In this document: positions 6,134 to 11,444 of the stretch, one piece after another
How positions within the stretch are numbered: position 1 is the first letter of the stretch
Layout: each line of letters begins with the position of its first letter
NCBI GenBank assembly: GCA_021737245.1
Contig: JAIPEI010000074.1
Location: 1 to 11,444, forward strand
Source: Deltaproteobacteria bacterium
GTDB lineage: Bacteria; Desulfobacterota; DSM-4660; Desulfatiglandales; HGW-15
Direction of reading: 5' to 3'
Length of the DNA stretch: 11,444 nt
The notes under the pieces: model-generated
Database searches by the model: none
Seen by the model: only the letters and a program-made list of their open reading frames with translations
Told to the model about the DNA's origin: nothing
Program-made: the position numbers and the translations under genes

Positions 6134-6160
6134 ATGACTTAGCCTCTGGGATGTGATAAT
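6134..6160 (+). promoter_or_regulatory. candidate extended -10 promoter of the CNB-PilZ operon
   Basis: TGTGATAAT (6152-6160) is an extended -10 element (TG-N-GATAAT, 5 of 6 consensus). ATGACT (6134-6139) is a weak -35 at 15 nt, short but tolerable for an extended -10. Start would be near 6167, about 48 nt before the ATG at 6215. Repeated TGTGA/GGTGA motifs at 6152, 6162 and 6174 overlap and follow it. Confidence 0.4.
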
Positions 6161-6214
6161 TTGTGAAGTTTAAGGTGACTTTGAATCCCCATCGATTCCT
6201 TTCGGGCCGCAAAC

Positions 6215-6979
6215 ATGGATGCCAAGGACAGAGCCCTTCCGACCATTCGCCTGAACTACCGCAAGGGTGACCTCATCATGAAGGAGGGGGATTACGGGGT
6301 CTCCATTTACAGGGTCAAAAAGGGACATGTTCGGGTCACCCAACAGCAGGGGGAGATGGAGGTTGTCCTCGCCACACTGGGGCCCGGGGAGTACTTCGGA
6401 GAGATGGTCTTTCTGAACAAGTCCGTCGAGACCCGCTCCGCATCGGTCCGGGCCATGGACGAGGTGGAGGTGGAGGTGATGCATCCCGTGCGTCTTTCCA
6501 AGGAGTACGACGGGATGCCACCCATACTCCGCTACATCACCAACCAGACCCTGAACCGCCTGAACCGCCTGAACAAATTGTACGCCCAGCTTCTCAAGAA
6601 GAAGGAGCTGGAATCCAGGGGACCGACGGATCCGGGCGTAGCCCAGAGGAAGTATTTCCGTAAAACCCTCGACCAAACCTGCATCTACAAGCCCGTCAGA
6701 TCATCAGACAAGGTCCGGCTGCAGGGACGGATCACGGACATCAGTGTGGGCGGGCTCGGCATGGAGGTGAGCTCCAGGAACGCCCTGAACGTCCGGCACG
6801 AACCGGGGGAGGAGTTCATCATTCACACCACCCTGCCCAGCGGGCGCGAGATCGAGCTCATCGGGAAAATCCAGACCGTATCCAGGAACGCAGCTCCCGG
6901 GCGTATTCAGCTGGGGCTCAAGTTTACCCGGCTCACGGGCGAGGCTACGAAGACCCTGGGGTTCTTCATGATGTCCTAG
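6215..6979 (+). CDS. cyclic nucleotide-binding domain / PilZ domain fusion protein
   Basis: This 254-aa soluble protein has two ligand-binding domains and no DNA-binding helix-turn-helix. Residues 14-95 are a CRP-type beta-roll (RKGDLIMKEGD at 16-26; phosphate-binding cassette FGEM at 61-64 and TRSASVRA at 73-80). It keeps the Glu (E63) and Arg (R74) that bind the cyclic phosphate and ribose in CRP. A helical linker (105-133) with an LNRLNRLNKL repeat leads to a PilZ domain (about 143-252). Both c-di-GMP motifs are intact: RxxxR as RKYFR (145-149) and D/NxSxxG as DISVGG (175-180). The protein should sense a cyclic mononucleotide and c-di-GMP and act through partner proteins, perhaps in motility or surface behaviour; output and partner are unknown. 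The ATG at 6215 lacks a clear ribosome binding site, but no other in-frame start lies upstream. It forms a pair with the downstream CNB gene. Confidence 0.9.
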   Translation: MDAKDRALPTIRLNYRKGDLIMKEGDYGVSIYRVKKGHVRVTQQQGEMEVVLATLGPGEYFGEMVFLNKSVETRSASVRAMDEVEVEVMHPVRLSKEYDGMPPILRYITNQTLNRLNRLNKLYAQLLKKKELESRGPTDPGVAQRKYFRKTLDQTCIYKPVRSSDKVRLQGRITDISVGGLGMEVSSRNALNVRHEPGEEFIIHTTLPSGREIELIGKIQTVSRNAAPGRIQLGLKFTRLTGEATKTLGFFMMS

Positions 6980-7033
6980 AGTCCTCACGCGAAGCAGACC
7001 GGCTCCCGGTACCGCGCCGGGGAGGGGATGACC

Positions 7034-7429
7034 ATGGCCATAGACAGCAGCGTGTACGGATACATGGTGGACGAACACGAGTACCCGGACAAGAAGGTGA
7101 TTCTGGAGGAGGGCAGCATCGGGGACTGGGTGTACGTCGTGCTGGAGGGCCAGGTCAAGATCAAGAAAAAGACGGCAAAGGGCCTGGTGACCCTGGCCAC
7201 CCTGGAAGAGGGGGCGATCTTCGGCGAGATCCCGCTCTTCCTCAAACGGGAGAAGCTTCGTGAAACCACCGTTCAGGCCCACGGCCCCGTGAAGGTGGGC
7301 ATCCTGGACACGTCCCGGCTGGACCGGGAGTTCGAGCTGCTCTCACCCCAGCTCAAGGGCCTCATCAAGACACTGGCGCGCCGGTTGTCCGAGAGCATTG
7401 AAAAGATCAGCCAGGTCGCCGGCCGTTAG
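7034..7429 (+). CDS. single-domain cyclic nucleotide-binding protein
   Basis: This 131-aa protein is one CRP-like beta-roll and a C-terminal helix, with no DNA-binding or catalytic domain. It has YPDKKVILEEGSIGDWVYVVLEGQVKI (17-43), phosphate-binding cassette FGEI (63-66) and LRETTVQA (75-82) with Arg76. The helix RRLSESIEKISQ follows. FGE and Arg are kept, so ligand binding is plausible, though R-E-T-T replaces the commoner R-x-A-T/S. I take the ATG at 7034 because GGAGG (7021-7025) is 8 nt upstream; for the ATG at 7028 (133 aa) the spacing is only 2 nt. It begins 54 bp after the CNB-PilZ gene with no terminator between, so the two are probably one transcript and their products may act together. 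Its stop codon overlaps that of the convergent ABC-F gene. Confidence 0.87.
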   Translation: MAIDSSVYGYMVDEHEYPDKKVILEEGSIGDWVYVVLEGQVKIKKKTAKGLVTLATLEEGAIFGEIPLFLKREKLRETTVQAHGPVKVGILDTSRLDREFELLSPQLKGLIKTLARRLSESIEKISQVAGR

Positions 7430-9396
7430 CCTTCATCCACCTTCTCCCGCGCCTTCTCCAACCGTTCCTGGGTCTTCTCCCAATCCGCCAGCAGGTCATC
7501 CAGATCCTTCTTGACCCGGTCGTACTCCTTGAGCATGGGAACGCTCCGACGCTCGTCCCGAAAGAGGTCCGGGTCGGCCAGGTCCCTTTCCAGCTCCTTT
7601 TGCCGCGCTTCCAGGTCGTGAATCCGCGACTCGGTCCGCTGGAGGGACTTCTCCAGCGGGCGAAGCAGTTCTCGAGCCCGCCGCCTCTGCTCCGCCCGCT
7701 CTTTCCGGAGCTCCTTCCGGCTCTGCCGTGACCTGTCCTGGTCAGCGGACCTCTCGGACCCTGCGCTCTCTTCAACGATATCGAGCCCCTTGCGGGCGAG
7801 ATGGGCTTCGTACTCATCCAGGGTGCCGGGGTACTCCACCACGTCCCCGCCTCGAATGTCCCAGATCTTCGTCGCCAGGCTGTTCACGAATGTCAGGTTG
7901 TGCGAAACGAACAGCAGGGTGCCCTCGTACTCGGCCAGGGCCTCGATCAGGGTCTCCGACGAGATGAGATCCAAATGGTTGGTGGGCTCGTCCATCACGA
8001 GAAAGTTCCCCGGTTTGACCAGAATCCGCGCCAGGCAGACCCTCGCCTTCTCTCCGCCCGAGAGGACGCCCACGGGCTTGTCCACGTCGTCACCCGGGAA
8101 AAGGAATGCGCCGCACACGCCGCGCACGACGCTCACCGACTCGTGCGGGACCACCCGGTACACCTCTTCGAGCACGGTCCTCTGGGGATCGAGCATCTCG
8201 GAGTGGTGCTGGGCGTAGTAGCTCTTGGTAACGCCGTGCCCCAGGCGAATCCGGCCGGCGTCCGGCTCGATCTCGCCCTCCACCATCCTCAGAAGCGTCG
8301 TCTTTCCTGAGCCGTTGGCGCCGATCACGGCCACCCTCTCCCCGCGCAGGATGTTGAGGTTCAGGCCCTCGTACAGGACCTTGTCGCCGTAACGCTTGGT
8401 CACCCCGTCGATCTCCAGCACGCCCCGCCCGCTCCGGGGGACCTCGGGAAACCGGAACCGGACGGTCTTCCGCCTCCGGTGGGTCTTGACCATCTCCATC
8501 TTCTGGACGAGCTTGATCTTGCTCTGGGCCTGCCTCGCCTTGCTGGCCTTGGAGCGGAAACGCTCGATGAATCGCTGGGCCTCCTTGACCTTCTGCTCCT
8601 GGTTCCGAGCGCGGTTCTCGAGCGTCTTTTTCTCCTCCTCCCGGACCTTGAGGTAGGTGCTGTAATCGCCCTTGTACAGCCGGAGGCCCTCAGGCTCGAA
8701 GCTTAGGACACGATTGATCTGCCGGTTCAGGAAGTCGCGGTCGTGGCAGACCAGGACGATGGCCCCGGTGAACCCGGCCAAATGCTGCTCCAACCAGCGC
8801 ACGGAGGGGATGTCCAAATGGTTCGTGGGTTCGTCGAGAAGCATGAGGTCCGGTTTTCGGTAGAGGAGCGAGGCCAGCGCGGCGCGCATCTTCCAGCCGC
8901 CGCTCAGGGAGGAGACGGGGCGGTCGAAGTCCTTCTCGCCGAAGCCGAGCCCCGCCAGGATCTTCTCGGCCTCGTGGGCGGGATATCTGCCCTCCAGGTC
9001 ACCCATCTCGGTGTGCAGCTCGGCCAGCCGGGCCGCAAGCCGCTCCTGCTTTGCGTGGGGAGGGTCCTGGGCGAGCTCCGTTTCCATGCGCCGGGGCTCC
9101 TCCTGGAGCCGGGTCCGGCCGGGGACGCTCGCCAGCAGAGAAGGAAGAAGCGCCCCTTCCAGGGTCTCCTGGATATCCTGGGGGAGATACCCCACCTGGA
9201 CGCCCTCCGCGAACCGCACGGCACCCGACTGCGGAACGGTCTCTCCGGCCAGGAGACGCAGGAGCGTCGTCTTGCCGGACCCGTTGGGTCCCACGAGGCC
9301 GATCTTGTCTCCCGTCTCCACCTGGAGCCCGACCCGGTCGAACAGGACCCGGCCCGAGTAACCGTGCGAAAGGTCGATGATGTGTACGAGACTCAT
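7426..9396 (-). CDS. ABC-F family ATP-binding cassette protein
   Basis: This 656-aa cytoplasmic protein has two ABC ATPase domains and no membrane segment, as in ABC-F ribosome-associated translation factors. Domain 1 has Walker A GPNGSGKT (36-43), signature LSGGW (164-168), Walker B LMLLDEP (184-190) and the switch His in VCHDRDF. Domain 2 has GANGSGKT (359-366), LSGGE (445-449), LVMDEP (466-471) and FVSHN. Between them lies a basic, charged helical linker (about 240-320), the region that reaches the ribosomal P site in this family. A charged coiled coil (about 555-655) follows domain 2. LSGGW and the C-terminal coiled coil resemble the YheS/Uup-type housekeeping members more than EttA or resistance ABC-Fs, but I cannot assign the subfamily firmly. 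The start at 9396 has GGAG 10 nt upstream. An ATG at 9420 would add 8 residues, and the open frame beyond it to 9927 is antisense to the ligase gene. Confidence 0.93.
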   Translation of the reverse strand: MSLVHIIDLSHGYSGRVLFDRVGLQVETGDKIGLVGPNGSGKTTLLRLLAGETVPQSGAVRFAEGVQVGYLPQDIQETLEGALLPSLLASVPGRTRLQEEPRRMETELAQDPPHAKQERLAARLAELHTEMGDLEGRYPAHEAEKILAGLGFGEKDFDRPVSSLSGGWKMRAALASLLYRKPDLMLLDEPTNHLDIPSVRWLEQHLAGFTGAIVLVCHDRDFLNRQINRVLSFEPEGLRLYKGDYSTYLKVREEEKKTLENRARNQEQKVKEAQRFIERFRSKASKARQAQSKIKLVQKMEMVKTHRRRKTVRFRFPEVPRSGRGVLEIDGVTKRYGDKVLYEGLNLNILRGERVAVIGANGSGKTTLLRMVEGEIEPDAGRIRLGHGVTKSYYAQHHSEMLDPQRTVLEEVYRVVPHESVSVVRGVCGAFLFPGDDVDKPVGVLSGGEKARVCLARILVKPGNFLVMDEPTNHLDLISSETLIEALAEYEGTLLFVSHNLTFVNSLATKIWDIRGGDVVEYPGTLDEYEAHLARKGLDIVEESAGSERSADQDRSRQSRKELRKERAEQRRRARELLRPLEKSLQRTESRIHDLEARQKELERDLADPDLFRDERRSVPMLKEYDRVKKDLDDLLADWEKTQERLEKAREKVDEG

Positions 9397-9418
9397 GATG
9401 GCTTCACTCCGGACAGGC

Positions 9419-9447
9419 ATCCTATGACCCGGGGTCGCAGAAAGCAA
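9419..9447 (-). promoter_or_regulatory. candidate promoter of the ABC-F gene
   Basis: On the minus strand TTGCTT (9442-9447), a 17-nt spacer and TAGGAT (9419-9424) resemble sigma70 boxes, with TTG and 4 of 6 -10 bases conserved. The start would fall near 9412, about 16 nt before the ATG at 9396, which leaves room for the GGAG site. It is weak but well placed. Confidence 0.35.
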
Positions 9448-9457
9448 GGTCTGATGC

Positions 9458-9487
9458 TTGCCCGTCCCGGCTTGCGTGCGGTACAAT
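9458..9487 (+). promoter_or_regulatory. candidate promoter of the acyl-CoA ligase gene
   Basis: TTGCCC (9458-9463, 4 of 6), an 18-nt spacer and TACAAT (9482-9487, 5 of 6) form a sigma70-type promoter. The start would be near 9494, giving a 26-nt leader with GGAG (9507-9510). The perfect palindrome GGTTCGAACC (9489-9498) sits on the predicted start site and could be an operator. Confidence 0.45.
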
Positions 9488-9519
9488 GGGTTCGAACCGA
9501 TCACACGGAGACGAACGAC

Positions 9520-11121
9520 ATGAAAACCCTTCATGAGACCATCGGCCGGCTGATCACGGAAACGGCGAACGCTCACCCGAAACGCGACGCCCTGATCCAC
9601 ACTGAGGCCGGGGTTCGCTACACCTACGAGCTTCTCCTGTGGGAGGCCGGGCGCATCGCCAGGGGACTCACGGCCCTGGAGATCGCCCGGGGCGACCGTG
9701 TGGTCCTCTGGGCCTCCAACCTGCCCGAGTGGATCGTCTCCCAGGTGGCGCTCGCCCGGATCGGGGCCGTGCTGGTCCCGCTCGATCCCGGGACCGAGCA
9801 GGAGGATCTGCATTACATCCTGGAGCAGTGTGAGGCGCGGGCCGCCATCGTCGATCCGGGATTGCAGGCGGACGAAGCCGTCCCGATGATGCAGGCCGAG
9901 CGGGAGCGGATTCCCGGGCTCGAGCATCTGATCGCGCTTTCGGACAAGTCGTTCCCGGGCACGCTACTCTGGAGCGAGTTGGGTGCCATGGGAGACGATC
10001 TTCCCCTGCGCGCCCTGGAGGAAAGGGAGGCCCGCGTGGACCCCCGGGAACCGGTGGCGATCATGTACACCTCGGGCACCACGGGGCGTCCCAAGGGCGT
10101 GGTCCTGGATCACCTCGCCCTGGTGAACAAGTCCATGGCCTCCACGGAGCGGCAGGGCGTCGACCACACGGATCGGCTCTGCCTGTTCTTCCCCCTCTTC
10201 CACATGTTCGGGAACACTTGCATCGCCCTCGCCGGTCTTCTCCGGGGGGCGGCCCTGGTCCTTCCCTGCGGGAGCTTCGACCCCGAGCGCATCCTCCACG
10301 CACTGGCCGATGAGGGCTGCACCGCCGTCTACGGCTCCCCCGGCATGATCATCGCCCTGCTGGAGCACCCCCGCTTCAAGGCCGGAAAGTGGCGAAACGT
10401 CACCAAGGGGACCCTGGGGGGAGCGCCCTGCCCCATGGAGCTCATGAAGCGACTGGTGACCGAGGTGGGCGTCTCGGACATCACCGTGGCCTGGGGTATT
10501 ACGGAAACCGCATCCTGGATCACCATGACCCACCCGGACGATCCCCTGGAGCTCCGCGTCTCAACCATCGGCACCCCCCTCCCGGTGAACGAGGTCCGCA
10601 TCGTGGACCCGGTCTCGGGGGACCCCGTCCCGGCGGGCCGGCCGGGGGAGCTCTGCGTCCGCGGGTTCCTGATGAAGGAGTACTTCCGGATGCCGGCGGC
10701 CACGGCCTCGGCCGTGGACCGGGAAGGCTGGTTTCACTCCGGCGATCTGGGAGAGATGGACGGGAAGGGCTACGTGAAAATCACGGGTAGGCTCAAAGAC
10801 ATCATCGAGCGCGACGGGGTCCGGGTTCACCCGACGGAGGTCGAAGAGGTCCTCTACGGTCTCTTCGGGGTGGGCGAGGTCCAGGTCTTCGGGTTTCCGC
10901 ACCCCGAACGGGGCCAGGAAATGGCCGCATGGATTCGACCGCGGGAGGGCGCCGAGCTCTCCGTGGAGAGGCTCAAGGCCTATGGCGAAGAGCATCTCCC
11001 GCCGGAGTTGTGGCCTCGCCACTACAAGCTCGTGGATGCCTTTCCCACCACTCGCTCCGGCAAGGTCCAGAAGTTCAAGCTCGCCGAGCAGGCGCGCGAG
11101 GAGTACCTGGGCGCGCCGTGA
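9520..11121 (+). CDS. AMP-dependent synthetase and ligase (acyl-CoA synthetase-like)
   Basis: This 533-aa ANL-superfamily enzyme should activate a carboxylate with ATP to an acyl-AMP and then load it onto CoA. Core motifs are YTSGTTGRPKG (183-193, P-loop), PLFHMFG (225-231), the A5 motif as WGITET (325-330), SGD (407-409), the hinge GRLKDIIERDG (423-433) and the C-terminal RSGKVQK (512-518) with the catalytic Lys at 515. All key residues are present and the length is typical for medium/long-chain acyl-CoA ligases. The substrate cannot be set from sequence. There is no membrane segment or signal peptide. The frame remains open upstream to 8743, but that is antisense to the ABC-F gene. The ATG at 9520 has GGAG 9 nt before it and is where homology starts. 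No beta-oxidation genes are adjacent, so the pathway context is unknown. Confidence 0.93.
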   Translation: MKTLHETIGRLITETANAHPKRDALIHTEAGVRYTYELLLWEAGRIARGLTALEIARGDRVVLWASNLPEWIVSQVALARIGAVLVPLDPGTEQEDLHYILEQCEARAAIVDPGLQADEAVPMMQAERERIPGLEHLIALSDKSFPGTLLWSELGAMGDDLPLRALEEREARVDPREPVAIMYTSGTTGRPKGVVLDHLALVNKSMASTERQGVDHTDRLCLFFPLFHMFGNTCIALAGLLRGAALVLPCGSFDPERILHALADEGCTAVYGSPGMIIALLEHPRFKAGKWRNVTKGTLGGAPCPMELMKRLVTEVGVSDITVAWGITETASWITMTHPDDPLELRVSTIGTPLPVNEVRIVDPVSGDPVPAGRPGELCVRGFLMKEYFRMPAATASAVDREGWFHSGDLGEMDGKGYVKITGRLKDIIERDGVRVHPTEVEEVLYGLFGVGEVQVFGFPHPERGQEMAAWIRPREGAELSVERLKAYGEEHLPPELWPRHYKLVDAFPTTRSGKVQKFKLAEQAREEYLGAP

Positions 11122-11140
11122 TGCGATGGGCTTCGCGCCG

Positions 11141-11444
11141 TCACTCCACGACCTTCCAGACCTTGTCCATCTTCTTCTTGGCCGACATCGCCCGCCTCAC
11201 CCCGGGCACCTGCTCCAGGACCTTTCCGGCCATCCGGCTCTCCAGGTCCTGTTTCTCTTTTCCTTCCCCGTCATCGGCGCGCCGGTCTCCGGCCCCGGAA
11301 TCGCGTTTGCCGGCGGACAGCTCCCGTTTTACCCCCCTGAACTCGCGCACCGCACCTCCGAGCCCCTTACCGATCTCCGGAATCCGCTTCGCCCCGAAGA
11401 GCACGAAGAGAATCACCCCGATGATGACGAGCTCCCACGGTCCC
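11141..11444 (-). CDS. tatA: twin-arginine translocase TatA/TatE family subunit, 5' end beyond the window
   Basis: The last 100 residues are visible and the start lies past the right edge. They begin GPWELVIIGVILFVLFGAKR: a short membrane helix, then the hinge FGAKRIP and the amphipathic helix EIGKGLGGAVREFRGVKREL. This is the TatA/TatE pattern of the pore-forming subunit of the Tat system, which exports folded proteins across the inner membrane. A charged, probably disordered tail follows (SAGKRDSGAGDRRADDGEGKE), ending in the basic segment AMSAKKKMDKVWKVVE. The tail is longer than in the shortest TatA proteins. TatB is an alternative, but the FG-x(4)-P hinge favours TatA. The gene converges on the acyl-CoA ligase with 19 bp between stop codons. 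Only short, loosely paired inverted repeats lie there and no T-run. Confidence 0.85.
   Translation of the reverse strand, partial: GPWELVIIGVILFVLFGAKRIPEIGKGLGGAVREFRGVKRELSAGKRDSGAGDRRADDGEGKEKQDLESRMAGKVLEQVPGVRRAMSAKKKMDKVWKVVE

Noticed and set aside
8743..9519. N-terminal extension of the acyl-CoA ligase frame by 259 codons
   Set aside because: It runs antisense through the ABC-F coding region, shows no recognisable domain, and the ATG at 9520 has a good ribosome binding site and begins the homology.
9397..9927. Upstream extension of the ABC-F frame
   Set aside because: It is antisense to the ligase gene. The ABC domain begins within a few residues of the ATG at 9396, which has GGAG upstream.
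11110..11139. GGCGCG/CGCGCC inverted repeat between ligase and tatA as a terminator
   Set aside because: It is a 6-bp stem with an 18-nt loop and no T-run, so chance pairing in GC-rich sequence is as likely.
1..11444. Mobile element, CRISPR array or phage segment
   Set aside because: No transposase or integrase, no regular repeats, and uniform base composition apart from the short AT-rich promoter at about 6020-6200. The tRNA gene's 3' flank is outside the window, so an element inserted there cannot be excluded.

Overview
The window is GC-rich, tightly packed bacterial DNA with no insertion sequences, CRISPR arrays or integrase genes. It looks like ordinary chromosome from a Gram-negative bacterium. 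The evidence is a stand-alone heptose-1-phosphate adenylyltransferase (lipopolysaccharide core synthesis), a CCA-encoding tRNA-Arg gene, a TatA subunit, and a cyclic-nucleotide-binding/PilZ fusion. Together these fit Desulfobacterota (former Deltaproteobacteria) or a related phylum best. That placement is an inference from gene content, not from a marker gene.

Left end (1-1310): a minus-strand tRNA-Arg(ACG) with a good sigma70-type promoter, an unrecognised exported protein (minus), and a divergent VanZ-family membrane protein (plus) whose promoter sits so close to its ATG that the mRNA may be leaderless.

Centre-left (1318-6060, all minus): a four-gene unit transcribed leftward. It encodes a large DExH helicase fused to a DEDD-type 3'-5' exonuclease (both halves of the Bacillus MrfA/MrfB pair in one chain), a CxxCxxCC cysteine-cluster protein, a ComF-family phosphoribosyltransferase-like protein, and RfaE2. 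The first three genes overlap one another, and rfaE2 follows after 65 bp. A sigma70-type promoter lies upstream. It carries a perfect 17-bp palindrome inside its -35/-10 spacer and a LexA-like element over its -35, so DNA-damage control is a testable possibility.

Centre (6130-7429, plus): two genes for cyclic-nucleotide-binding (CNB) domain proteins. The first joins a CNB domain to a PilZ domain with intact c-di-GMP-binding motifs. The second is a CNB domain alone. Neither has a DNA-binding domain, so they look like second-messenger sensors acting through protein contacts.

Right (7426-11444): an ABC-F ribosome-associated ATPase (minus) converges on the CNB genes with overlapping stop codons. 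It diverges from an AMP-forming acyl-CoA synthetase/ligase (plus) across a 123-bp region with promoters for both. The ligase converges on a tatA gene that runs off the right edge.

The two points most worth following are the helicase-exonuclease fusion with its candidate operator, and the CNB-PilZ/CNB pair as a dual second-messenger module.
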